Positions 7,879 to 20,525 of a stretch of DNA of 64,000 nucleotides are shown one piece after another (position 1 is the first letter of the stretch; the number at the start of each line of letters is the position of its first letter). The position numbers were made by a program, and so were the translations under genes. The notes beneath the pieces were generated by a model. It searched no databases, was not told where the DNA came from, and was given only the letters and a program-made list of their open reading frames with translations. The stretch covers positions 558,001-622,000 of the forward strand of contig JAQFWX010000020.1 in the NCBI GenBank assembly GCA_027605045.1, in the 5' to 3' direction. The stretch is from Phallus indusiatus. Taxonomy: Eukaryota > Basidiomycota > Agaricomycetes > Phallales > Phallaceae.

Positions 7879-9346
7879 ATGACTCTTCGTGAGAGTTTCC
7901 GCAGTTGGTGGGCGGTGGGTGAGAAAGAATCTGCATCTAGTGAAGAGCGACTTCTAAGGTAGCTTGTTTTTTCTTTCAAATGTATTTGCACTCTTGATTA
8001 ACCATTCCCTAAAACAGACTGTTATCTTTCTATCTGCCCAAAGGTGCACCTTTACCCGACCCAGCACCTCCAGTCACAGGTCAATCATCCTTCGTACAAC
8101 TGTCCAAGCCATCGCACTACATCAACACATTCTCAATACTTCCAACAAATCGAACAAGCCAAACCCCTCCTGCAGTCCTTTTTAACTGGGTACGGTGCAG
8201 GCCTTGAGTTCTTTTTCCAAAACTTCTCTGCCCTGGGTGATTGGGTCGGACGGAGACATACACCAATTTACGCACTCAATTGGCTAGGCATGGGCCGGTC
8301 TGCTCGTGTTCCTTTCAAAATCAAGTCCAAGAAGGACGATATACCCGGACGAGTGGCAGCCGCTGAAGGTTTCTTTATCGACTCGTTAGAGGAGTGGTGT
8401 CAGAAGATGGGAATCGAGTGCATGACTCTCGTTGGACACTCGTTAGGGGCTTATCTAAGTGTTGTATATGATATCAAGCACCCTGCTCGTGTTGAACGGC
8501 TTGTCCTGTTATCACCCGCCGGTGTACTGCATGATACAAATACCACTGTTCCATCGAAGGAAATGGACCCAACACCCAATGCCAGCGAAGTTGAGGGAGA
8601 GGATACTATTCAGCCTGCTAGAAGATCCATTCTGTCTCGTATTAGAACACAACAGAAAGCCGACAAAAGGAGAGAAAGTGGTTTAGGGCGTCTTCTGATG
8701 CACCTTTGGGAATTAAAGATGGGTGGAGTCCGTTCCAGGTTGTTCGGTATACTTTGTTCTGGGGACCGTTGTTAGTAGGAAAAGTAAGAGAGTTCTCTTT
8801 TTTTCTTCTATCCGTGTAGTTTATTCATCTTTTGAAAGTACTCGTCTCGTCGGTTCGCCCATCTAACAGAGGAAGAAACTCGAAACATGAACGACTATAT
8901 CCTCAACATCACTCTAGCAAAAGGATAAGGAGAATATTCCATTTGTACGTTACCATATCCAATTCCAAAGCACTCGTTCCAACTAAATTGACTTTGCGCA
9001 GCCCACATCCTATCATTCGGAGCTCACGCTCGTATGCCGCTCGTGGACAGAATATCCGTCCTCAACTAAATACCCATTACATTCGTTTACGGCAATCATG
9101 ATTGGATGGATCTGGAAGGTGGTGCTCAATCTGTAGAAAACCTTAGAGCCGCGGGCAACAGACATGCTAAAACCGTAATCATCAAAGGGGCGGGACACCA
9201 TGGTAAGCCATTTCAGAATCTTGCGCAATTTTTTTTTTGGTTTTTTGGTTCTTACGAGACAACAAACAGTATATCTCGACAATACACCTGCAGTCAATGA
9301 GTTAATCATTAGAGAGCTGGATGAAACTGTTGTTGAGGAGTCGTAG
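7879..9346 (+). pseudogene. Alpha/beta hydrolase, CLD1/ABHD5-like, decayed
   Basis: The family comprises phospholipid and cardiolipin acyl hydrolases and lysophosphatidate acyltransferase-like proteins. Visible in order are an N-terminal SWWAVGEKE...EERLL segment, an intron at about 7958-8016, the oxyanion region (GYGAG), the nucleophile elbow GHSLGAYLS (about 8434-8460), VSPFQVVRYT-like sequence, the acid motif NHDWMD (about 9090-9108), the His motif GAGHHG, and a last exon ending in TAG at 9344-9346. Lesions: a one-base insertion in the T run near 8180 that also loses the His of HGYGAG, a frame slip near 8712, and stops at AAAGGATAAGGAG (about 8926) and CTCAACTAAATA (about 9066). The triad residues survive but the reading frame does not. 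A truncated second copy lies at 20526-21032. Confidence 0.82.
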
Positions 9347-12300
9347 TTGTTGTAAGGTCGGGAGCGTGCTATTGATTGTAAGATCTAGACTCCGATATCT
9401 TATTGATTTGGGGTGGACATACCATAAAAGGGATTTATCAAGCATTCAGGCATAGCCTTTGTGACGGTAATATTGATATACGTATACACGTGTAATAAAT
9501 AATTATAATTTTTGTCAATTTCTCAACGTTCATTCTAACATCATGGAGAGAAACGGTGGGGTTTTGATATATCTAATTGCTACCTATATATTCGTCTGTG
9601 TGCCTGACTGTCTGACTGTTTATGACGATGCGCGGGCCATTTCCTTCAACTGCTGTAGAATTTTCATCGTAATTCGTGGCGGTTTTGATATTAGGGTTAA
9701 CTGCGGTAAACGGCGTATCAATGAGATTGAGTTGATAGGTCGAGTTCTGTTGAGAGGCGTGCCAGACGATGTCCGTGCCTATCAGAATTACCCGATTCAC
9801 TGTGGCGGTAATTAAGCTCCAGCATGCCCTGTATAGTGGAATTACATATGTAAAAAAATGGGGGTGATCATGATACCAGTGCCAGGAGAGATTGCGTACA
9901 CTGTGGATAAGGCTGCATAGGCGAGCTGGATGATATTTGAACAGTGTCAGTGTACTGGAGATCATTTTAAAGTTGAGGCCCTACATTTAGTTTGGCGATT
10001 ACGATAATGTTGAACATACGAAGAGCTGTCATTCAAGTTTCCCGTCAGTGCGTGAATGCATATTGCCAGATATACATCCATTGCCAATCACGTACTCAAA
10101 CTTATCTGAAAGATCAAACTAAGGAAAATAAGGTTGACAAGATCTGAGGTTAGAGACACACCACAAAATATCCCAAACCATCATTGAAAAGCTGTCTGAC
10201 TAAGACTGTGTTGGTTTCTCTAGGGCGATCGAGGGCATTCCATCCTGCTAATACGACTAGATAGACATCGAGGACGACCTGAGAACAACATTTTTTTAAA
10301 AAAATAACAAGGGATGTTCGACGAGGCTACAACAGACCAGAAGTGACCAGGCTATAACCAATTGCGTAGGTCTGACCTCAAGAACGCACTCGTTGAACGG
10401 GGGACCAAGGTAGCTGGTAAAACCTGTATTTATAAACATTTAGGCATAAGAATTATCCAGTGTCCATGACGTACGAAGGAATTCGTGAAATAGGACTTTT
10501 CATGAAACTAAGACGGAAATTAACGGCACTAGTTGCTGGGACAAGACTCACCATAGACTGTGAGAGCCACAGCTGTTGCATATACACATACATAGGGTAG
10601 AATCAGAAGTTGAGGAAGCCGTTTGTTATAACCCCATATTGCATAAATGCGATGGAACACGAAGACTGAGGGAAAAAATCAGAAATAACTCGTGGTGGAT
10701 GGCGGCAATGCGAGAGGGTTCAATATCCATACAATTGACTACTCCAAGACTTATAACTGAGACAAGGCTCACGATGGCTACCATTACTTTGCAACTGTAA
10801 TTAATGAGTTTGGGAACAACTGTAAAAAGAACGCCGGAAGGGGATCCTTACGTCTGAGTAAAATTAAAAAATGAGGAAAGCTACATGGAACGTCGCCACC
10901 GGAACTCACCGTAACCGTATATGTTTCTGAAGATATCGTGCTTAATTCTAACATGATATTCAGATTTAATAGTCTCGAGAAGGAGATGGTACATTACGAT
11001 ATGCCATGGCTATTAGACAGATTGGGACGATGTATCGATTCAGAAGAAATGCAGCCTTCCATCGCGTCCATTGGGCACTCCAAATTAGACGACGCTACAT
11101 TTCAAGATTACTATAGAGAGCAAAGGAGGAATTTTTAGACGCACCTCATGATCAAAGAGGAGGAGGTGATCATATAAAAGTACGACCGTTCCCGCGACTG
11201 GTAGGATTAGAAGAAAAGGTCATGTAAGGTATGTAGTACTCCAAGGTTGAATATGAAACAGATTACTAGACAAATATCTGGCGGCATTTCCTGCCGTTAT
11301 CAGAAGGAATGCTTCTCCTTTGGTAATTGTTAATGGTGTTGCGGCAGTTGTCGTGGACAATAGCATGGGTATGAATCCTGACTCCTGAGGACAAAGGACG
11401 AGTACGGTTGATGGATCACGGGAGATTACTGCTACGAATTATATACTTGGAACATCGTAATAAACCGGTACCAGGTAAATCGCGCTCCAAAAGTGAGGTG
11501 AGCCCTCATTCACGATGACAATTCGAAAAGGTTCAGATGATAGAGGTGTCAAATAGGCATTATTATGAATTCAAAAAATTATTGCCGTTCATTAATCAAT
11601 ATGTAAATCATTGCTTCAGGAAAACTTACATCACATCCTGTCACATCTCACATCTCACCTTTTCCACGATGACAGAACAAAGATCCCATCTGGTTATGCA
11701 GAAGAGTGAGCTCAGATGTCAATTGAACGATATGCGTACCTTAGTGTTCTCGGACATCCAATAATAACTGGATTTCACCATGACGAGAACTATAGTCGAT
11801 TACGAAGGATCGATAACGTCGCTTTGCACGTCGTCGTCAAGCGTTTTGGACGGCTCGGAAACGAAGGCATGCGAATTCAACTTGTCCAAGTTCAAAGACG
11901 TAGTCATGCCAGGGGTCAATTATGGTAGCTGAGGCCGAGCTGAAATCACTCTTACAGCCAATCATAGTGATACCAGCAAATGAAATGAGCGTTTGATCAT
12001 ACCGAGATAGAATAATGGTCGAGATTTTGAAAAAAAGGGGCATCCGCGCCATATGTTTGGATGTGATTGGAAATGAATGAATGTTTCATGCGGAGAAGCG
12101 CCAGGCACGGCACCAATATCCTGCTGAGCTCGCGGACGCTCAGCCTCATCTGCTCTTGCCACCGATCATCATCGCGCGAGCACCTGATACATACACTCTC
12201 TGATTGTTCACACATCTTTTAGTTTTATTTCCCTCCATCCCCCCCTCAATATTCTCATTTGCATTATCATTACGTAATTACAGACATACATACCATCACC

Positions 12301-12736
12301 ATAATTAAGTCTTGTCTACCCAGTGTGTGTCCGAATCCGCCGAAGGAGCGCCCCGAGCTCATCTCAACCCCCCAATCACCACAAACGCCACATCGGGGAG
12401 CGAGACGAGGCAGGGTGTCCGGTTGATGCGATCGATTGTAATTTCCAATTAACAATTTTCATACGAGTTTAAAGCACCCCTATGAGTCCCTTCTTTCTTA
12501 TTTTGTTTATTGGAAAATCAACGTTCCATTTATATCATAGCTGATTGATTTGTCAATTGGTTAATAGACAACGCCAGTTCCGCACCTAGCATTTAATCTC
12601 AGCTTCTTGCTCTGAAGGTTGGTCTGACAAACCAGCCTCAGCTTATAGGGGTTTATAGCCTTATCTCTTTCAGAAATCCATCTCCCATAGGGTTGACAAA
12701 TTTCTTTCGAGCACCAATTCAAACTTCGCTGAAACG
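9347..12736. other. 3.4-kb gene-poor spacer
   Basis: No recognisable protein, RNA gene or repeat. Short frames (10576-10800, 10938-11138, 11537-11764) resemble no family I know and lack supporting exon structure. The stretch 12600-12736 is the immediate upstream region of the P450 gene. Confidence 0.5.
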
Positions 12737-14944
12737 ATGGATTCGACTTATCTCTTGGGATTAGTAGTTATTCTAATTGGAGTTGTCATAGCCCATAACA
12801 AGAGGAATCGTCGTCGTTTACCTCCAGGTATGCTTTACACATTACGATTTAGAGCACCTTAAAACAAACTAAAGCGACGATAGGACCGAAGCCCATTTTT
12901 TTCTTAGGAAATCTTCACCAGATACCCCGCGAAGAGCCGTACAAAACCTACCGAGATTGGTCACAGCTATATGGTGCGTTTGATAACTGTATCGCATTCT
13001 TAATCCTGCTATGAAACTCTTGTGACGTACAGGACCCGTGGTGTATATGCGAGTCTTCAGTAGACAATTCGTCGTTCTCAATTCTTTAGAGGCTATCACA
13101 GAACTTTACGAAAAGAGGTCCGCTAAATACAGCACTAGACCGAATAGTGTAAAGAAGTTTTAAATTAATCGACTCTCAACAGTTTCTGACACAATTTTAA
13201 AATATGTGTAGGTCATGGGGGGCACACTCGTGGGTCGAGAACAAACTGCTATCATTTTCATGAAATACGGACCCAAATGGAAACAAACTAGACAACTAAT
13301 CCATCGTTGGTTGAGTAAACGGGCTCTGACCAAATACGTGCCCATGCAAGCTCTGTGTTCTTACCGTTTGATGCAGAATTTGTTGGACGATCCGGATCAT
13401 TTCGCAGAGCACATACGAAAGTATGTCATGACATCTTCATCTAAGACCATACAACTACTAAATGGTAGTAGCTCCGCAGGATCTATCATTTTAAAACTCA
13501 CTTATGGACTGGATTGTAAATCCTACAACGATCCTTGGATCGCGATGTCGGAGGAGGTTCAGCGGATAACTGCCATTGCCGTTGAGCCAGGACGCTGGCT
13601 TGTTGATTCATTTCCTTGGCGTAAGAAACATTCACCCTCTAAATTTATTTACTAACTCGTCTTTGACTCGTGTTAGTACGCTTTGTACCGTCTTTTTTAC
13701 CAGGTGCTGGTTTCCTGCGTTGGGCAAAGAGATCCAGGAAGGTTGCTCATGATCTTGTCAAAGCACCTTTTAACAAAGTCAGAGAGGATTTGGTTAGTCA
13801 ACTCATTTTTCAGTTTATCTCCCGATTTTTATCTTATTCTACAAACTACAAAGAAAAGGGGAATCGCGGCTCCCTCCCTCGTACGTGACCGACTACTCGA
13901 GATTAATGGCGAAGGTAGGCGTGAAGAGGATAACGACGTTCTTATCTGCGCAGCGGGAAGTTTATATGCAGGTTAGCCCAATTAATCAATCACGAACAGA
14001 GCAATACGTCACAATTTTTTTGCTGATTATGACTACATAGCTGGAATCGACACTGTGAGCGTAGACCATCACTTTACTCCGCGGCGCGATGCTCTTAACA
14101 AAATTGTATACATAGATTGTTTCCACTATGCGCATGTTCTTTTATATTATGGCTACCCGTCCAGAGATTCAGAAAGCCGCGCAGGAAGAGGTAGACGCGA
14201 TAATAGGCACCCAACGTCTTGCCACAATTGATGATCGCGACATGTTACCTTACGTTGGATGTCTTGTGAAGGAGCTTTTTCGTTTCAACGCCGTGGCACA
14301 TCTTGTTCCACACGGTTTAGACGAAGATGACGTGTATGAAGGTTATCTCATTCCAAAGGGCTCTTGGATAATAGCGAATATCTGGTAAGATATCTTCTAT
14401 AGTGGCGACAGGTTACCGGTTATTTTGTCGTGCCTCACGAGGAATTTATTTTAGGGCAGTCCTACATGATCCTGCTATATTCAAAGATCCGGAAACTTTC
14501 AACCCGGACAGATTCGACCCTTCCCATGCTGAGATGGACCCGACCTACATTGCATTTTGTGTAGGGCTAGGGAGAAGGTAAGGCATCCACGTTCATGATC
14601 TGCAACATCAGCATATACCCAAGCTGCTCACGATATCTAAGGTTTTGCCCGGCGTATCATTTTTCCCAGACTACGATATTCTTGAACATAGTTCACACCC
14701 TTTCGTTATTCAACATTCTTTCCCCTTTGAATGACAACGGTGAGAAATATCTGCCTCCGATGGAATTCGATGTTGGGCATACAAGGTACACTTAATTTTG
14801 CCTTACGCGTCAAATCGAATATCCATTTGAACTTATGATCTTCGCGAATTTAATAGAGCACTTCGCCCCTTCCGCTGCCGCGTACTCCGGCGAAATGCAC
14901 AGGCGGAGAAGCTGGTGCACCAGGCCTTACTTGCATATGAATGA
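12737..14944 (+). CDS. Cytochrome P450 monooxygenase, 12 exons
   Basis: Heme-thiolate monooxygenase, probably anchored in the ER. Exons: 12737-12827, 12884-12973, 13033-13148, 13212-13420, 13469-13620, 13677-13792, 13854-13971, 14041-14054, 14116-14384, 14455-14577, 14642-14785, 14857-14944. They sum to 1530 nt, an uninterrupted 509-residue protein. Visible features: an N-terminal membrane anchor (residues 3-20), basic stretch and proline hinge (RRRLPPGPKP), I-helix AGIDT at 298-302, ExxR (ELFR, 355-358), FNPDRFDP, and the heme loop VGLGRRFCPA with the ligand Cys435. The heme loop departs from the FxxGxRxCxG signature: Val replaces Phe and Ala replaces the final Gly. The style is that of the large Agaricomycete CYP families related to O-methylsterigmatocystin oxidoreductase. 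Substrate unknown; the neighbouring transporter and monooxygenase relic suggest a shared pathway. Confidence 0.92.
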
Positions 14945-15612
14945 TACAAAACAAAAAATAATCAAGGTTTGACGGTGATGCGATTATAATATTAACCCTT
15001 ATCATTTTTCACAGGTCAATTTCAGACCAGTGAAGAATCGATGGGATTTTGTGAACCCTGAAGTTTCGTTCCGAGCCACGAGAATATTTGACTGTAGTAC
15101 ATATATTAAAAATGATTATGATCATTTATTCATTATCAACCGATTTTTTGAATACATAAAGTTCACGATAAGAATACCCGAGAAATACGGTGAATCGGAA
15201 AAAACCGGGAGGTCACATTAATTTCGTCGTAGCCATCACCACATCTCCGAAGCAAGGAAGCAGCAGCCACACGACTGTTTTTGATTTCACCCGTATCAAT
15301 TTGAAAGTAGCAACAATGGTGCACACTTTAATCTCAATCGACTTAAGGTCTCAACTCCACTGATGTACAAACTATCATCGTACATACTACTACACGTAGT
15401 TATTTCATAAATCATGCGCAAGGTCCCATGATGTTTTATTTTTTTTCCGGAGTGCGGAAGTAAAGACTGATTCACACTGCCGTTAAGAATGAATGGTGAG
15501 ATGGCGCGGTAAACACGATAGCATGATACGACGATGTATTTCAAAGCATATAAACAGATTAAATAATAGGAAAGGAGTGCCACAGGCTAGCCTCAAACCT
15601 AGAAATCCGGGT
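14945..15612. other. Convergent intergenic region
   Basis: Lies between the 3' ends of the P450 gene and the MFS gene. Nothing recognisable was found. Confidence 0.5.
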
Positions 15613-17391
15613 TCAAATCAATTGCGATCCTTTACGTCTCACGAGGATTTCCCGAGTCAACAATAAGAATACGACTCCGGCTAAAAGTGAGACCTAGATA
15701 ATATGAGTCTATTTTAGCAAGCAAGTCTGTGCTCAGTTTAGGTTTGCATACTCCACTCCAGATTATCGCCCGATCCCAGGCGAAAGTGTCCCCAAGAAGA
15801 GCCCCGATGACAGGATTACCCATGAGAGTCCCGAAAGAAGCGAAAAAGAAGGCAATCCCAAAACGGATGCTATCATTACGAAACATTAGTGATGCATTCT
15901 TGTTCAAGGGATAAAGTTCGATCGCACCCGACTTCGGTTGGGTCTTTGGAAAGCACCACAATAGCAGGTGGACAGAGTGCCACAACTGTAATACATTCAC
16001 AAAGGGAAAGATTTAAGCAGTAATTAACACACTTACATGCGCCAGAAGCCCAGCCGTATATAATTGAAAATATGACTGTCGAGGCGACAGTTTTAATACC
16101 GAACAAAGAAAAGATCATAATGCCGCACGTAGCAACGGCTGGGATTGCTGAATTGAAAGGCCCAATATAGTCGGCGAGCAAGCCCATTAGTACTCGACCG
16201 GGAATTGATCCGGCATTCATTATTGCGAGCTATTCAAATACCAATTCAAGTGATTGCAGCCGAATAGTATGAAACAACATACAGTGTAGAATGCCACTTG
16301 GGTATTCACACCTTTCAGTATTGCGAAAAGTTGAAGATAGAAATCTGGATAATAATTTCAATTTCCGTAGAGGATAGCAATACGCTAGGCTTACAAGGGA
16401 AGAAAACGCCCCAGAAAGCGACAAAAACCCTGGAACAAATTTTCTCAGCAAATGATTTATCCTGAATACACCGGGTTTATTTCCTACCCGAAAATTGCTA
16501 ATAAATAAGGAATGTCTGTCAACATCCCTTTGAGATCAGGCTTTGGACGTGGTCCAGCTTTCGGGGCCTTTGCTTTCATAAGTAGATTGGCCACTATGAG
16601 CATACCCAGTACAGTGAAGGCCGATATGCGTACGCCCCAATGAAAGCCGATATGACCTTTGAAGAACTGGTTCAACATGATTGGAAATATAATCCCACCA
16701 AGGGACGAGCCTATACGAAGATGTGAATTGAGTTTTTCAAGCATGAGCAAATTTATGTTACCTGTGGCCACGATACCCATAGCGAGGGCGCGACGATTAC
16801 GCCAGTGGTGTGCTTGTACAGCAACACATGGTACATAAAGTAGACCTGCGCCTATCCCCATTCCGAGTCCTTGGGAGAGGTACAGCTGATAATATTTGTT
16901 TGGATGAGATATGGAAAGCATGAAGAGGCTAAAAGACCGATGAGTACATATCGATGATCCATGTATGAATACGGCAATTACTGACGAGAAGGTATATAAA
17001 AGCGAGCCCACAAAAGTCGTGGCACGAAAGTATCCCATGTCCAATAATTTTCCAGCAGGAAGAGCCATTGCCTGAAGGAAGAAGATCTGTGTCGAACCAA
17101 TCCAACTAATTGCAGAGGATGAAGCAGTATGAGATTGCGTATAAAAATCTTGGTACACGCCAAAGCTATTCGAGTAACCGAATGTCGTTGCAACGACTAG
17201 TAGACTAATAGAGCGAGGATTGTCTGTGAGTTTACAATATGCGTCGGCAGCTGCAGATCATACCCTCCAATGACAGTTGCCCACGCTTGTCGTCCTCCGT
17301 CCATAACATCATCCCCATTTTGGACTAGTTTAGGCTCGAACTCGGGGTCTAGTAGAGTTTCGCTTGGTGACTTTTCGACTATTGTGCTCAT
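15613..17391 (-). CDS. Monocarboxylate-type MFS transporter
   Basis: A 12-helix major-facilitator protein of the fungal monocarboxylate/riboflavin transporter group (MCH/MCT-like), expected at the plasma membrane. The start chosen is MSTIVEKSPSETLL at 17391, giving a hydrophilic N-terminus that ends GGRQAWATVIGG before helix 1; an upstream in-frame ATG at 17436 is possible. Later exons give FGVYQDFYTQ, SQGLGMGIGAGLLYVPC, VATG-SSLGGIIFPIM, LNAGSIPGR-like MNAGSIPGRVLMGLLADYIG and GNPVIGALLGD, all in family order. The last exon encodes a helix and basic tail ending RRKGSQLI with a TGA at 15613-15615. Every exon join I tested keeps frame, so the gene looks intact. It is convergent with the P450 and divergent from the flavin monooxygenase relic, a layout typical of metabolite clusters. 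Confidence 0.87.
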
Positions 17392-18300
17392 TTGCAGTGC
17401 GCGCGGGCGGTGAGGAAAGGCCGTTGTTAAGTACACACTGTGACCAGGCGCCTAATATCCTCCTTTTTTACATGTTCACCCGCGAATGTTCTGTGCTCAG
17501 AAGCCCAAAAATGGATGATCTTCAATTGCTGCCTCAAGTGAGGAGCGAGCGCACGTCATATGTGGAATGAGCAACCAATCAGCATCTGGTTTTCCACACG
17601 GCAAGCCTAAGAAGTTCGAATTGTTTGGTTTTCGGGTTTTTGATCACGTAACAAATCTGAAACATACGAAACACTTCTCCATAATAAATGGCTATCTTTT
17701 TCCTTCAGTAGTTATTGCTTCCGATGCTGATCTATCTTCCTGCCTCGTCTCGTGCCCCGTGATGGTGTCCGTGGTTGGGGGGAAGAGCTGTGCTCAGAAC
17801 GCGGAACAAGACCGCTGAGTGGGCGGGCTCCTGCTCGGCGAATTCGGAGGCCGTCACTTGGAGTGAAACGAAACGGTACTGTTAAGTGCTCTAGGGTGGG
17901 ATGGAGGGCGCGAAAGAACGATGGAAGGAATGAATTAATGATGGTGACGAGGCTAGGATGTCACCTAGCTCGAGTGCGATGGCCGGGAGCAACACGCGAT
18001 TGGCTCTGGCACCCGCGAGCGTTGGTGCCGTTCCGGCGCCTTCTCTTCAGACCGCTTTTTTAGCTTCGAGACCAGACCGCGTGACAGCGTCACCCCGTGG
18101 AAGGAAACTCGAGGCTACGCTTTTTTACTGCCAATCCTCCAACGACTGGGACCGTACTTGGACCACGCGGATGTCGAAGATGATTGACTACCGCTTGAAA
18201 ATTTGAGCGTTTGTTCTGAGCAGCTGGATACTCAGCTTGATTGCTGTGATCGTGGCAAGTGCAGCTGTTTCTCGTTGTATCTTTGACGATCTGACTGACA
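17392..18300. other. Divergent intergenic region
   Basis: About 900 bp between the starts of the transporter and the monooxygenase relic. Part of it (17740-18080) is noticeably GC-richer than its surroundings. No gene was recognised; it presumably holds both promoters. Confidence 0.45.
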
Positions 18301-20216
18301 ATGGCCGCAAACCCTACGTCATCAAGTCCGCAACCGGTTCTTCATTCCCGTGTGATATGTATAGGGGCGGGACTGTCGGGCCTTGCGTTGGCCATTCGTT
18401 TGCAGCAAACCATGAAGTTCAGAGACATCCACCTATATGATGTAACAAGAGCGCCATGCGCTTAACCAGGCACCTTATACAGCGAAGATGGTCCTGGAGG
18501 TGTATGGAAAGTCCAAAAGTACCCAGGTGAGTTAGTTTCGCATGTAGGTATAGCTGCATCTTCGACGTTCTCACGTACGATCTCAAGGTGTCGCATGCGA
18601 TATTCCTGCGGATTTCTATTCGTTTTCCTTCAACCCTACTTCTACCAGATGGACCAAGTTTAGACCAGATGGCCGAGAATTTGAGCAATATTTGCGAGAC
18701 ACGGCAACGAAATATGATTTATGGCCGCTAATGACATTGAACACAAACTGCGAAGGCGCCGAGTGGGATGAAGAAAAAGCTTTATGGTTAGTAACGTTGC
18801 GAGACCAAGCTTCACAATGGATATTCCATCACGCGTGCAATGTTTTATGCATCGCTAATGGGAACCTCACTACGCCGAAGTCAGTTAACATTCCTCACTT
18901 AGATACCTTCAAAGGTGGCCCCATAGTCCATACTTCCAGATGGGACAACAGCATTGAGTAGAAACGTCGTGGTTCTCGGAAACGGTGGTACGTAGTGTGG
19001 TTACTGTTACTCGTTTGACGATAAAAACCTGTGTGTTTGGAATCAGCGTCTGGGAGTCAGCTGATACCACATATACACCCAAAGGTTGCCAGTCTAATCC
19101 ACGTTATCCGTTCTCCTCAATGGTATATTACACCAACTAATTTCCCCTATGGCAACACGGTCAAATGGATTCTCCATTATATTCCCCTAGCTCGCAAGGC
19201 TCTGCGTTCCCTCATGTTCCTAGTAGCTGAATTAGCTTTTCGAGGGTCATTCATGAATACAAGGGCGGCGCGTACACGACAAAAATGGGAAGAGAAAGCT
19301 AGACGATATATACACCCTGGCACCAAGAAAATACCATGACATCTTGATACCAAAGTATACAATGGGATGTAAGGTGCGAAACTATTTCATTGTGCCCACT
19401 CGGTTTGATACCGTCGAGTTCAGAGACCCGTGTTCAAGGGGGGATATTTAGAGTGTCTACATGATCCCAAAATAAACCTAGCCATGCACGAGGAAACCGA
19501 ACTACCCCCGACAGGAATATCATATGAAGATTGAGAACATTCCGTGGATCTTATTATTCTTGCAACTGGGTATTCTACGAACAGTTCTACTACTCTTTCC
19601 CTATAGTAGGAAGAAACGGACAGACGCTATCCGACCATTGGGAAAGGATGGGAGGGCCAACAGCTTACGGGTCAATCGCGGTTCACGGGTTTCCCAACCT
19701 TTTCCTGGTAAAGGGTCCAAACTCTGGCACCGGACACACCTCAACCATCTTTTTCATTGAAAAGTAAACGACCGCTCATGCATTATCTTAGTTATAAGCT
19801 AATTACATGATCAATTACAGCGTTATTTCTTTGATACTGGGGGTTATGAAACCTCTTATTCGAGGGACGGCTAGGGTTGTTGAAGTCAAGAAAGACGCAG
19901 AGAAAGAGTTCACGAACTCTATACAAGATGCTTCTCGAAAGAAGGTTTGGTATACCGGATGTACATCTGTAAGTAATTTAGGTATCGTACTCGTCGTTTT
20001 CTGATGTCTCATCAGTGGTACATACGAGACGATGGATGGAATGGGTCGTTGTATCCATGGAGTCAAATTTATTGTTGGTGGTTCAATCTTTTTTTCAAGA
20101 TGGAAAGATTGGAACCTGTCGACATGAATCAAACTTGGTATGAAAGAACGATCTTAGAGTTTACAATGGCGCAGCACTCAAATTGGTCTGGGCGGGGAGA
20201 AGCACATAGTGATTAA
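18301..20216 (+). pseudogene. Baeyer-Villiger-type flavin monooxygenase, decayed
   Basis: Members use FAD, NADPH and O2 to oxidise ketones or other substrates. The ATG at 18301 opens a frame with the first FAD-binding motif, IGAGLSGLALAIRL. After a break come PGGVWKVQKYPG, an intron, CDIPADFYSFSFNP, and the family fingerprint FKGGPIVHTSRWD (about 18908-18946). The second Rossmann motif is LGNGG, an intron, then SGSQLIPHIHP. Later pieces are VGRNGQTLSDHWERMGG, GPNSGTGHTSTIFFIEK, and TSWYIRDDG...LYPWS near the C-terminus. Lesions include the early stop after DVTRAPCA, a frame break at about 18955 (stop TAG), a one-base shift at about 19327, and a degraded stretch 19380-19600. It is the dead partner of the intact P450 and transporter next to it. 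Confidence 0.85.
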
Positions 20217-20525
20217 TGATTATCTATTAGTGACTAACAACGACGATGTTGTAACAAATTCAAAAGAAATCTTTAAATTCTCGAATGATTCTTTCTATGT
20301 ATTAAATGATGCTGGTTTCCGGTTATTTGCACATCGATATTCTGATGATGCTTCGCCATTCAACGATTTTAAATCAGTTTCAGGACCTTGAAAAGGTGTG
20401 AAAGGAGATGCCGAATTCTTTTTAGAAGGTATGTACAATACAAGATTGCGTCCACATCGGTACCTTGGAGGAATATTCATTCACATTCACAGCATATGCA
20501 CAATAGGTTTTTTTTCGGAATTCCC
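20217..20525. other. Spacer
   Basis: AT-rich DNA with a 60-codon frame (20209-20391) that I do not recognise. Confidence 0.4.

Noticed and set aside
17752..18206. Arg-rich ORFs in the GC-rich patch upstream of the monooxygenase relic
   Set aside because: Biased composition explains the open frames; no recognisable motif or exon partner.
12737..20216. Full secondary-metabolite biosynthetic cluster
   Set aside because: No polyketide synthase, peptide synthetase, terpene cyclase or prenyltransferase is present in the window, so only tailoring-type genes can be claimed.
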